From Nissolia schottii (lineage: Eukaryota; Streptophyta; Magnoliopsida; Fabales; Fabaceae), in contig QANU01085996.1 of the NCBI GenBank assembly GCA_003254905.1, positions 372,001-436,000 of the forward strand: a DNA stretch of 64,000 bases, written 5' to 3'. A program made the position numbers and the translations under genes. The notes beneath the pieces are model-generated. The model made no database searches, was not told the DNA's origin, and was given only the letters and a program-made list of their open reading frames with translations. The first letter of the stretch is position 1; each line of letters opens with the position of its first letter. Of this stretch, positions 24,247 to 35,599 are shown piece after piece.

Positions 24247-25477
24247 CATTTACTTATCTTCTGCTTATTTGATTCTTGAAACTGTATTGTTACTTCAACC
24301 ATTATATCTCTCCTATTAGGCCTTTTTATAGTTCCATTTGTCATTCTCACTTGCATGGATTTTAAGAATTCTCATGGACCTCTTCTATTGATGTACAAGC
24401 TAGACGTCTGGGTTAAGATGGTGTAACCAAGTTTTACTTATTGATATGCCAAAATTGTTGAAAAATTGAGGTAGTGGACTTAATTTTTAAAAATTGGTCT
24501 CTGATGTATTTTTGAGTTGAGTTTGGATCATTTTTTGCATTAATCCAACTTGGTTCAAATGTAAAAAAATAAAATTGTAATGTAACTTATTTTTAAAATC
24601 TTTACTTATGTATAATGTCTAAATTTATACATTCTCATTAAAATTTTGACTCAATTGGGTAAGTTAAATCTAGTTTAACTTAGTCCATGTGCATCCCAAT
24701 GTCGGTTAACTTATTTTATAGTGACAGATGAAGAATTACCATCCATCCTTTTCACCAATCACCAGGGAATGTGATAACAAAAGTCAAATAGCTTTATATT
24801 TTTTTTTGGTACATAAAATGCTTTATTTGAGAAGATTAAAGCAGTGCAGTATTATAATACTTTTACCTGTAGTAGGTAACGTGTTATTTGTATTGTGGCT
24901 ATTTCATCTTCTCATGCGAACTCCAGTTAATTATATTAATGTCCAACTTGTAAGCTACACACAACTTTACTCCTCTTTTCAGTTGAACTAAACTAGAANA
25001 AAGCACTGAAACTTGTATTTATTTATTTTTTCAGAAAACCAGGTCAATTCTAGAGCATTTAGAGGGAAAGTGACAGTACCTTTTAAGTAGTTGGCTATGG
25101 ATTCATGCTTCCAACTCTGAATTGATTGGCATCCACATTTGATGCAAGAAATTATGAGAATTGACAAGCAATTGCAACTTGTGTTGTAATTATAGCACAA
25201 AAGGAATGGGAGAAATGAAGCCAAATATACTTGATTATGTGACATGATTCATCGTTAAAAATAAGTTTCAACAATTACACTATCACACGATAATTTTTGG
25301 AGCTTAGCTTACATTAATTAGAATAAGTGGGGGAAAAAGAACAATAACCGTATAAATCTTCGTATGAATACAAAGTGCAGCCTACTAAACCAAAAGGGTA
25401 AAACTAGCATGCAAAATTGAGTTGTTTCCAAGCATGTATGACATATTTCCCTTGCTCCCTATAGAATTTTTAAGGTA
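24247..25477. other. Convergent intergenic spacer between Pcc1 (+) and ABIL (-)
   Basis: AT-rich with no coding signal. It must hold the 3' ends of both genes. One ambiguous base lies at 24999. Confidence 0.7.
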
Positions 25478-28400
25478 TCAATACTCGTCCAGGTATGTAT
25501 ATAGCATGTCATCCTTCTTCGACTTACGCCTGCTTAGTAACGCCTTCAGGAGACGCTTACTTTTACTGGGGTATTGTTCAACATCTTTGCCATTGTCTCT
25601 CTCAGCCGGCAATCGCATTGAAGCTGATTTGCGCGGCTCAGAAGGGTACTGGTAGAAACATAAGTAGAGTAGAGATGCAGTTAAAGAAATTAGAGAATTT
25701 ATTGTTATTGTAACTGAGGATATAACTAGCATTTATGTCACTCATCTTGTTGCAAATGGTAAAGAAACAATTTCTTTCAACTTACCCTTGGTCTTGTATT
25801 AGAAGGATTCGGTGTGGTTGGTCTGATTGGGTTCGGAGTGGTTGGTCTGCTGGTCTTCGGTGTTGTCGGCCTACTCAACCGTGATCCAGTTCGTAAAAGT
25901 GATGGGAATCTATGCGGTGATACTGAGCGCTTATCTACATTACATGTTAATCAATTGTAAATCCAAATAATAATGAGACTTATATCTTCAGCCATTATGT
26001 GAAAAATGACAGAAATATGAGGAACAATGAACGAATATGAGAGACAACAGTAACATGAACCCTAAGATGTTTCAGAATACTATCTATAATCTGTGTATAC
26101 CTGTTAAAGACCCACCGGCCCCACTGATACCCGATTCTGTTCCTAAAATCAAGGAAAGGGGAATCATGCCCCTTCCATTCCATTATTCTAGGAAAGGCAA
26201 GAAGAGATTGGAAGAGAATTCAAATCAGAATCATATCTGATTGGTTATTATAAACAGAATCTGTTTAAATAAATTAGGAAAGCAATCAGTTGCAGTAAAA
26301 TAGGAAAGAATAAAGTTTAGCCAGGATTTTTTCTCCCTCTCTCGATTATATGAGAGAAACCGTAGGCTAGGAGAAACCATTGAAGTTTATAGACAGAACT
26401 AATAGGGGACCAAGGGATCCTATAATTCCCAGGCATTTTCCTAATTTTCGTTTGCTATTTTATTGCCCTTAGGTTTGTAATCGTTCTGCCAGGAAATTCC
26501 CCATTGGAATTCCTGATTATCTAATAAATACAGCAGCTAATTCAGCAATTCTATTAAAGCAGATACCAGTTCTTACAATACCTAAAACTTTTCGCGGCAT
26601 GGTTGAGGTGAATGAAAAAGGCCCAGATCTCTGAGTACGTACAGAAGGTGACGAGGAACGCCCTCTACTGCATCAAAATGAAGAATTATATCGAGATCCT
26701 CATTGAGTCAAAGTGAAGTTCAGGAAACCTGACCAACTTAATTCTATAATCTATAATAACATGCAGAATTTGTAGTTACCTTGCTGTAGTTGTTGGTGTT
26801 TCTCTAATTGTAGCACGAACAGCTTGGAGACACAATCAGAATGAAAGGAATATAAACTTAGTCCCTAGATAAGTGGAATTAAAATATTGGAAATGGAGAG
26901 TAGAAAGAGATACCATTCTTGAAGTGATGCCAGTCATCTTCATCACCTAGGCTGCACCCAACGTATCTTGATTTTGTGCGGTTGGCACCGTCCATGGTCT
27001 CCCCAGCTGAACTTATGAAATAAAGGAATGCAATCAGTTAACATTATATAATGAAAATGGAAAGAGAAAGCAAGTCACATAAGAAGATAGTGTTGACGAG
27101 AACGTCATATATACTTGCCTGGCAAGATATAACGCTTATGATATTTGGGAGTACTGATCACCAATGACTGTTGCATACGCCCCTCATGATCCATATAATC
27201 TTGACACGTCTTTATTCTCTGATGTACCACATTATGTTAGAAAAAAAATGTTAGTAATGTTAGTAATCTTCACAAAACTTGACTTCCCTAACATGAGAAA
27301 ACATCAATATTATTAAGAAAGGACAGTCTTCAAAGCCACGGTTGTTGATGCAGAATCATGTTCTGAATTAAATGTGACCAGTTATTAAGAAAGCACTAAA
27401 CAACCACACAAATGCCAGGGTGTTGTCAAAGCAAGCTTTTGATTCAAAATTCGTCGGGTAGGATACAGATGACTCTGAGTCAGGCATAGATTCACTAATG
27501 GCCATCAATATCAGCCATTAGCCAACAACCACAATAGCTAAAGTTCATAGTACCATTGATCTTTTATATTGCCATTGGCTACCTTCATAGATGTAATAAA
27601 TTTGCATTACTCTCCAAAAAGTGTTGTTGTGCTTGCTAAAGAACAACATATTTTTTGGATATTCAAGTACAATTGGCAATACAACAAATAACAAACAAGC
27701 CCTATCTCGCTCGGTGAAGTTGACTATATGGATCAAAGGACACTATTAAGCAAAATAGCAAATGAAACTTTTTAGAGTACTTCAATAAAAACCTAGAGTT
27801 GAGCTATGGCTGCAGAACTCTATCTTTTTTTCTTCAACTTTTGGATAAATGGATTCAAAGTTCTTCAATTAGTATGTAAAGCAGAGAACTCCTAGAAACA
27901 GTCCCCTTCGATGAACTACAGCACTAAGTGGTAGTAACAGTAACATTTAGATAAATAGAGTAGAAATCATGGATGACACGATACTGAGAAGAGGATACAA
28001 CAAATTCTGAAAACTATAGGTTAGGACACAACATGTAAAATTAATATAAGATCAACATATGAACACAAGTCCTAAATTATATAAAGACATCCATCTTCAG
28101 AAGTCAGTATTAGTCATTGAAGACCCAATATAATTCTATAAGTTACGTGTACCCAAAAATAAAATCTACCATTTATCTAGTCATCGTGCTATTCTACTTG
28201 TATTGGTACAAAAATCCAAAAATAATTGAAGGTAGTCAGCTTAGAGCATTCAAATGTGTCCAAGGAGTATCTGACACAGATACATGTCTGGACATAAGCA
28301 CCGCAACCATTTTGAAGTGTTTTTGCTTCCTAGTAACTACATATTTTATAAATTACCCTGGATCCTATTATTCAAGAACAAAGAAGAGCATACATGAAAT

Positions 28401-29201
28401 GATTTTAAGCGTGCCTATGAAGTATTAATTCTCAGCATCTCAAAGCAACAAAGTCATGGTGATGGTTCCAATAATAGATGGCAGTGATGAATCAATTTTT
28501 CATTTAGCCAATTACTTTGAGCATTCCTTTAATGAACTTGCTTTATCTGAAGCTGAATGGAGATGATTAAGTATACCTGCTCTATACAAGATACACGCAG
28601 CTCTGCTCCGGAAACTTCAACAACCTTCTCATCCAATAAGTCATTCACTTTATAGGTTGCAGAACCTATATGGTCCACTGTATTCACAAGAGCTTTGATG
28701 GCATAATCTTTCAATGTTTCTACCACTCTGCAAACATAATAAAGAGAAATCAAAATAAAGATGGGAATAAAAGGTATAACAAATACCAGCATACGAATAG
28801 ACCGGCTCTCAGAAAGTAACGTACATTTGTTTTTGGTCGTCGTTTGTGTATGAAAGTTCAAAATACTCAGCTGCTGAGTATAATTGTGATCTCAGATTTT
28901 TCAAATCCTAGGAACAGAGATGGAAATATGAAAAACAATTACCAAAATCCATTCAATTATGGATTCTATTCTAAATTAAAGAAACAGATGCACTAGACAA
29001 TAATCATAACAGTGATAATAAGGGCTCGAGCCATCAGAGCTGTGGTCTAAGAAACAAAATTTTGCCAAATTAAAAGGAGGCACAGGATCAAAGTACCTTC
29101 AGACTATCATCAAAGAGCAAGCTCTGCTGCATAAAAATCTCTTCATAAGTCGAAGCCTCTTGAGATACAGGCAGCGCCGCAGAAGCTGTTATCTTCCCCA
29201 T
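25478..29201 (-). CDS. ABIL2: ABI-like protein (ABIL2/ABIL3 type), SCAR/WAVE complex subunit (340 aa)
   Basis: Ten coding exons on the minus strand: 29201-29097, 28907-28825, 28727-28577, 27218-27119, 27006-26914, 26822-26780, 26667-26582, 26142-26101, 25934-25786 and 25648-25478. They give 340 residues with no frame break. The Abi-homology part is clear: [50 protein letters not shown] and [11 protein letters not shown]. The middle is Ser/Pro-rich with three RPTTP units at about 256, 264 and 272. The C-terminus has the plant-specific [20 protein letters not shown] and ends YTYLDEY. ABIL proteins are part of the SCAR/WAVE complex that activates ARP2/3 actin nucleation. Intron 4 (27118-27007) is GC-AG (CAG then GCAAGT); no GT alternative keeps the frame. 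A leader intron is likely, with a non-coding exon ending near 29919. The sequence is closest to ABIL2/3 and unlike ABIL1; the exact paralogue is uncertain. Confidence 0.93.
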
Positions 29202-30200
29202 GAATGAAAACAATGGCAGAAGGAACCCCTTATCCATAAGAAGAAAAAAGTGACCGTGAATTCAAGTTCAGGTCGGGACAGTGAAGAGGATAAAAATAAA
29301 AAATAAAGCACTGCCAAATAAAATAAAGCAGATCAAAACCAAGATCAGTAACCTTTTAGACCAAGATAGTTAACAAAACTAAAAGCCCTTGATAAAAATA
29401 TAGACTAACAAAAACCGTGGTTAGTAGACGGATAAAGTAGGAGACAGCCTCTTCTCTAACAACTAATAAGATACCAAAAGCTAATTATCTTACATAATAG
29501 CTGTCTGAGAAAAGTATATACCATCATTCATATTAGCGCTTTAAGAAAATCAGCAGCATATAACACAAATACTAGACAAAAAATAATTGAACTGAACAGC
29601 AGAATCCCATCACTTTGTCTGAATCTTCACCAATACTCAGATTGCATTAAATTTCAAATCAACCCTCAAAAGCAAACCTGACCCAAATCCTTAAAAACAT
29701 CAAAAGTTGTAAAATTCACAACAAAAAAAATAAAACGTTTAAATAAAACAACAAGGAATAGAGTTGGGTTAATTTTCCAGGTTCTACCAATTCATAACTC
29801 TTGTCCTAACGGCTCCAAAAGACCAATTACAAATTCACAAGGCATCAAGTTACTCACTTTAAGCAGAAAAGATAACAAATTGGGTAAAGGGTATGCAAGG
29901 AAGATGCAAAAAACCAACCTTGAAGTCCTTTTTTCAGTTTCCACCGAGTTGGTTGGCCTTGTTGGGTGTGCTTCAGCTGAAAATGTGAAACCCACTTCCC
30001 ATTTGGAACCCCAAAATGTCAAACTCAAATAGAAAAACACTCACCAAAACGTGGTGGTGTTGTTGGGGGTTTTTTGACCAAAAGGGAACAGCTCAAGAAT
30101 TTGTAATAGCTTCAGTTGGAGAGAACACAGGGCTCAAAGGAAAGGAGAGCACATATTTTGGCAGAGGAATACAGAGGAATTTTGATTTGGTATTTTAATT
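29202..30200 (-). promoter_or_regulatory. Probable 5' UTR, leader intron and promoter of the ABIL gene
   Basis: Just upstream of the ATG the minus strand reads through a short leader. Further upstream, an exon-like piece ends ACTTCAAG and is followed by GTTGGTTT (about 29919), a plausible donor of a leader intron. No long conserved frame is present. The transcription start is not fixed. Confidence 0.4.
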
Positions 30201-31067
30201 AATATCTCATTAAAAAAATAATTATTATAATTATAGTAAAATATTTGTAGTAATTAAAATATAGAGAAGGAAATGAGTCTACTGCTTTGGGAATCAGAAA
30301 ATGGTCAGTGGTGGTGGCCAGGTTAACCCCCAACCCAACATCTCTCATCATTCTCATCTCATGGCCCCATTTTTTTATTCCTTTTTCTGAAAATAAAAAA
30401 TTAAAATTTGGAATGGCATGTTTGATTTTTCAAAAAGGAGTAACTAGTACACCAAGGTTTTACTTTTACCTTTATATATTTGGCTTTATATACTTCTATT
30501 TGTCCGAGGTGGATGAGGGTTGACAGGGATTAACACAAGTTTAAATTGAATCATTGCACATGCAATGGATGACGAGTATTTTGGCAAATGAAATGTAACA
30601 AAGGTTTTAAAAAAGAAAACTAATACGACTAGGGTTTTAAAAAAGAAAACTAATACGACTCAAGTCAAGGGCACGCGGAGTTCTCACATTCCTAATTTGA
30701 AATCTATAATTTAAGAAAAAACATATGTCGAACAAGTTATCACTTACAAAAACTTTATTGTTTAAGAACTTCTTATTGACAAACATTCCCAAATTCGAAA
30801 TTGGAAATTAATTCAAAACTTAATAATTTTTTATTTTTATATATAATATTTTTAATTATTTTTCATATGTGTCTTTCATTGACAATGACTAATCTCTCTT
30901 TGAGACTTAAAATCAAAACTTTCATCAAATACTTAAAAGAACTTAGTCATTTATCTATCGTGTTGAACTTTGTTGATTCCTTATATATATATGATATGTA
31001 CTTATATTTCTTAACGACTTGTAAATTATAAATATTTAGTCACCTTGTTAAAAAAAGAGAAACTGGA
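30201..31067. other. Intergenic DNA left of the Pack-MULE
   Basis: AT-rich with no gene recognised. It contains a 30-bp direct duplication at 30601-30660, listed separately. Confidence 0.7.
30601..30660. repeat. Two-copy 30-bp tandem duplication
   Basis: The units 30601-30630 and 30631-30660 differ at one base and share GGTTTTAAAAAAGAAAACTA followed by ATACGACT. This is a young local duplication. Confidence 0.95.
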
Positions 31068-31076
31068 TATCCCAAA

Positions 31077-31440
31077 GGCTTAATTAAGTTTTTAGTCTCT
31101 ATAAAATTAGAAAGTTTGGTTTTAGTCTCTCAGTGAAATTTTTAGTCCCTGTAAAATTTGGAAATTTGGTTTTGGTCCCTGTAGATGGTTGAGGTTGGCG
31201 GTGATGATGTGGCAGTTAACGTCACTGACGTGGTGTGCCACGTGGCATAACCCGATATTACTTTTTTTTACCCATGACCCGGCCCGGATTCATTGAAAAA
31301 TTATAAAAAAAAATCCCTTCATCATGTCTGCTCTGCTCCTTTCCAAAACCTAAATCTACCCCACCCCCCAAATCTATCTTCTCTGATTCCCCAATTTGGT
31401 TCCCCCAAACTGTCGTCGTCTTCCCCACGCCACGCCCACT
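31077..31440. repeat. Left terminal inverted repeat of the Pack-MULE
   Basis: Pairs with 32641-33014 in inverted orientation, with scattered mismatches and small indels. The inner boundary is approximate. Confidence 0.85.
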
Positions 31441-31504
31441 GTCTCTATCGTCGCGTGGGGAAGACGACGTTAGCCCACCCTTGACCAAGACAAAGAAATC
31501 AAAG

Positions 31505-32640
31505 GCCTCCGAAGAGCTTCTGCCGCTGGAGGAGCTGAAGGTTTTGCCCTCAGATGAAGGTTTCAGTTGGGCTAATGAAAATTACAATTCCTAGCAGAGG
31601 TCTATTGATGTTTGGTCTTTCGTCCTTTCTCTGCCCGTTCAGGTTCTGTTGGACAATGCAAAATGGGCCTATTTGGGAGCCTTCACAGAAGAAAGCAGGT
31701 TGGTTAGAAAAACTGGTTAATTGGTCAAGTTTCTGTTTGTGTTTGTGATTTGGTGACCTGAATTTGTTTCAAACATTTTATTATTTAGAAAAGCAGAAGG
31801 CAGAAAACAGCCTCTTGGCTAAGGGAACGTGTGTTGCAGCTTGGTCTTACTTTCATTAAACTTGGACAGTTATCTTCAACTAGATCAGACCTGTTTCCGC
31901 GTGAATTTGTGGATGACCTAGCAAAATTACAGGTACTTTTGAAGAGATTATTTGACATATGAGTGTTGGAAATCTATATTTCCAATATTTGTGGGCTTAT
32001 ATTCGTTAACGATTATATTAGTTATTTATCATATATGGCTTAATTTGGTGATCGAATTATTTGGTTAAAAGCCTTGTTAAACTTAAAGAAAAACGAATGT
32101 GGGCCCAAATGGGTAGATGTCAGTATTGGCCCATCAGGGAATAATGGGAACCCTGGTGAGCTTAAGAAGTAACGGTTATAGTTCCCAACATACCAAATCA
32201 GAAACCGTTTCACTTCTCCCCATCTAAAGAGAAACAGAAGGTCTCATTGAGGAACTAAGGAGGTTTGGTTGGGGGACCACGAAACCAACGCTTTCGTTTG
32301 TGATCAGTTGCGCCGAGGGATTCCCATCGCGTTCGTGATCAGTTACACAAAGGGATTCTTGTCGCTAAACCATGGATACAGGTATTTATGTAATCCTCTA
32401 ATCCTTGATAATCTGATATGATGTAAATGGTAAAAGCTAACAATGAGTGCTAAATGTTGAAGTTCAGATCAATGTATCAGTCTATGTAATTCTTAATTTT
32501 ACATTCTTCAGGACAAGGTTCCCACCTTTTCTCCGAAGAAAGTAATAGGCTTTATTGAGGGTGAATTGGGAGCTCCCATTAACATATTATTTAAGGAGTT
32601 TGAAGACCGACCGATTACTGCGGCAAGTCTTGGTCAGGTG
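31505..32640 (+). pseudogene. Captured ABC1-kinase (ABC1K, probably ABC1K8/OSA1-like) gene fragment inside the Pack-MULE
   Basis: Three exon-like pieces are kept in order with intron remnants: 31505-31698, 31789-31932 and 32512-32640. They read, piece by piece, as LPSDEGFSWANENYNS, then FIKLGQLSSTRSDLFPREFV (the KxGQ signature of the ABC1 kinase family), then FIEGELGAPINILFKEFEDR and ITAASLGQV. The gene is broken. A TAG at 31592-31594 stands where the family has Trp, a base is missing near the end of piece 1, and the 5' and 3' parts of the gene are absent. The family assignment is firm; the ABC1K8-like subgroup is from memory. Confidence 0.85.
31960..32400. repeat. Possible nested repeat in the second captured intron
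   Basis: This stretch starts TGTTGGAAATCTATATTTCC and runs to about the GGATACAGG near 32383. Its composition differs from the flanking intron and includes two copies of a motif near CGTGATCAGTT (32304 and 32335). The TGTTGG start resembles copia LTRs, but I see no matching end or target duplication. Confidence 0.3.
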
Positions 32641-33014
32641 TTTGGGGGGCGTGGTGTAGGGCAGACGATGGCAGTGGGGGGGACCAAATGAGTGAATCGG
32701 AGAGGATATATTTGGGGGGTGGGGTAGATTTAGGTTTTGGAGAGGAGTAGAGCAGACACGACGAAGGGATTTTTATTTTTTTTTTAATTTTTCAATGAAT
32801 CCGAGTCAGATCCATTTTATTCGGGTCGGGTCATGGATAAAAAGTTATGCCCCGTGGCACGCCACGCCTGCGACGTTCACTGCCACGTTATCACCGTCAA
32901 CCTCAACCATCCACTGGCACCAAAACCAAACTTCTAAATTTTAAAGGGACTAAAAATTTCACTGAGGAATTAAAACAAACTTTTTAATTTTACAGGGGGC
33001 TAAAAACTTAAGTC
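32641..33014. repeat. Right terminal inverted repeat of the Pack-MULE
   Basis: The inverted partner of the left repeat. It joins the captured kinase fragment directly at about 32641. Confidence 0.85.
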
Positions 33015-33179
33015 TATCCCAAATAATCCAAAATTTTAATTTCAAGTTAAAATAGAATAATAATAATTTTGTGAGTTGAGCTATTCTGCATTAGTAGCTT
33101 ATAGTTGAATTTTGACTAATTTCAAAACACGAACATGAATATATAAATATTTGGCATTGATAGTTCTTAATTATGTGAT

Positions 33180-33400
33180 TCATTGAGAATGTTTAGGGAG
33201 AGGAAAAAGCAACAACATCAACACAACAAGTGAAACGCGAATTGGTGTGGCGGGTGGGGACCACATGCGGCGGCACCACCAGGCTACGTACGGCTGCATT
33301 GTTGCTCCTAACAAACAGACCAAATCAGAGTGCCACTCTCTATACTGCTTCCATGCTTCCATGTTAAATTCAAAATAACCTTTTTTCATGAAACCTTAAT
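33180..33400. repeat. Duplicated segment A (upstream of the RKD gene)
   Basis: GGTGGGGACCACATG (33252-33266), then CAGACCAAATCAGAGTG, CACTCTCTATACTGCTTCCA and TTCAAAATAACC, matches 37350-37810 in the same order with substitutions and indels. It marks the left end of a large tandem duplication. Confidence 0.75.
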
Positions 33401-34110
33401 CTTGTGGACCACTAAGTAGTATAACCCATTTGAGTTAAATAAGCTAATCCTTCGAGTTAACAAATTGGCCTTGATAAAAATTTTGTAAGCACAAGTCTAT
33501 CACATTATTTTTTGACACACTTACATTAAAGTTAACAAAATCTACAATTGAGTAAAGTATTTTTGAAATAAAGTTGATGAGATTTACTTTTATTGTCAGT
33601 GTGTCAACTAATAAATTGGTAGACTTATTGTTATGGAAGAATTTCTACGTGTTTATTTTTTAACTCATGAAATTAATTTTTCAGTACAAACAACTAGGCT
33701 TCCCGTATAGAAAAACATACAAAAACAATTGGGAGTAAAATCAACTCTAAAAGCAATAATAATAAAACAGGTAGATGGAAGAAATATTTAGTATTATATC
33801 TGTTGACACTAGTTATCATGATAAATTTAAATTTTGACATTAATTGAAATATTTAATGACAAAATAAGTGTTAAGACTAACTAAATGTCAAACAAATTTT
33901 ATATTAAACTAAACTATGTCCAAATTTAAATATTAAAATTAAATTAATGTCACCTTATTTTAAGGATCAGATTGATATTAGCTTCAAAATATTACAACTA
34001 AAAAAGAACTACTCTAAAAAATTGATCTCATTTAAGAGTTAACTCATACCAAACATATAATTAACTTAATCTGCCAACCAGAAGTCAACCCTAGATTTTA
34101 TTTACCCCAA
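33401..34110. other. AT-rich DNA between duplicated segment A and LINE tail A
   Basis: No gene is seen. Confidence 0.7.
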
Positions 34111-34113
34111 GCT

Positions 34114-34398
34114 GTTAATTCTATGAAAATAATGTCAGTCAATATAAGTGGGAAAGGCAAGGATTCTTTTGCTATCCAAGACCTCTATCATACTCATGGG
34201 GAGTGTAGGGTTTCCCACCTCTTCGGAAAGACAAATCATTGTGTTGATGAGCTTGCCAAAAAGGGCCTTAATCTTCATCAAGCCATAAAACTTTTTAATA
34301 GTGTTTCTGCTGTTATTTCTAATGTGTTTTTGGCAGATGCTACTAGCATCTTGTTTCCGAGGATGTAGAAAATCTTTCTCGAGCCGGTTGGGCCCGTT

Positions 34399-34438
<40 letters not shown>

Positions 34439-34440
34439 AC
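34114..34440 (+). mobile_element. LINE 3' tail fragment (RNase H end) with TA-rich tail
   Basis: A short frame reads CRVSHLFGKTNHCVDELAKK, the typical end of the RNase H domain in plant L1-like LINEs. It reaches a TAG at 34366-34368, then a short UTR and a (TA)n run at about 34402-34435. Everything 5' of this is missing, as usual for truncated LINE insertions. Confidence 0.7.
34402..34435. repeat. (TA)n microsatellite at the LINE tail
   Basis: A perfect alternating TA run of about 17 units, probably grown from the element's 3' tail. Confidence 0.9.
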
Positions 34441-34559
34441 ATGGATTCTTTACATTAGAGGTTAAAATTGAACTAGTTGTTATGGCTACTATTTTATTTT
34501 TGTTTTCGTAATTAAAATGGTTGCTACATTAAATAAAAAAGACAGTGGTCACTGGCCTT

Positions 34560-35599
34560 ATTGGTCTGGTCTGGTTATACGATGGGCTGGGCCTGGGCCT
34601 GGACTGAGCAACTCATTTGTCTGATCTGGTCTGTCAAATTGTCCTCCACCAGCCACCAACAAAACCCGAGCTGTCCTTCCCAAAAGAAGAAAAAAATTAA
34701 AAAAAGGAAGCACTGAATCCTGCAATAGGCTATACCTTTTTTAACCATAAAAAATCCACACCTAGTCACCTACCCTACACCCCTTTATTGCTTTTTTTTT
34801 TTTTTTTGCCTCACGTAAAATCCATTGTCATCTTTGCATTCCTTCCTTGTGTTTGTGTTGACGTCTCTTCACATTTCTTGTAAAAATATACTTATCAACA
34901 AAATAAATTACTAATAATTTAGTTGATTTTAATTATTATGAAATTTTAAATTTTTTTAGATTTATTTATAATTTAATACATACTGACACAAACTCAACAT
35001 TGATTAACTTAATTTCTGCATTAATTTTTTTCTTCATACAAACACAATCTAACACATCATATTTAGACGTATCCACAAAAAAGTTAATGAAACTCGTGAA
35101 TATCTATATGTGTCTTAAATAAAGTTAATAAAATATTTATTTGTATCAAAACCACTAATAAAATTGTGGTTCTTGTGTGTTAGGTATAGGGCTCAGCAGC
35201 AAAACAAGAAAAGTAGCGAAGAGTAAGATAAATTACACAATGAGTGTACATGAACAATTGAAGATGAAGGGTTAAAGTTGATGAGCATGCATGCCGCATG
35301 CTTACGTATACATGTCAAAATGTCATATAGGGAGGTGCACGAATGAAATAGTAATCCAACTCACCCGGTTAGAGTAATTAATGACTGTTAATTTAAACGA
35401 TGCATATGATTAATTAGATGCATCCCCCTTCCAAAATAATACTAATTGCAATTCAATTTAGCTGCACATTCCAATGCCACAGTTAACAACACACCCTCCC
35501 AATTTAAGTTCCACTAATTCCTTCCTTAAATCAGAACCACACCACCTTCATCACATATCATCATAAATATATCATTCCCCTGCCTTCTCTCATTCTCCA
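34560..35599 (+). promoter_or_regulatory. Upstream region of the intact RKD gene, partly duplicated elsewhere
   Basis: Blocks here recur with the same order near other RKD relics. GGGCTGGGCCTGG and CTGTCAAATTGTCCTCC (about 34583-34650) recur at 39168-39222. GTGTTGACGTCT near 34856 recurs near 39464. The TGCACATTCCAATGCCAC block near 35463 recurs near 47832. These shared blocks may include promoter elements, but no single site can be named. Confidence 0.5.

Larger units (their letters stand above)
31068..33023. mobile_element. Pack-MULE (Mutator-like element) with 9-bp target duplication
   Basis: The target duplication TATCCCAAA occurs at 31068-31076 and 33015-33023 and bounds the element 31077-33014. 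The ends are inverted repeats (left GGCTTAATTAAGTTTTTAGT, right in reverse GACTTAAGTTTTTAGCC). They continue for about 360 bases on each side, through shared blocks such as TAGATGGTTGAGGTTGGCGG and AAACCTAAATCTACCCCACC on the left. A 9-bp duplication with long TIRs is the hallmark of Mutator elements. No transposase is present. The interior is a piece of a cellular ABC1-kinase gene, so this is a Pack-MULE. Confidence 0.92.

Noticed and set aside
28117..28428. 103-codon plus-strand frame
   Set aside because: Lies in an intron of the ABIL gene on the opposite strand; AT-rich and not recognisable.
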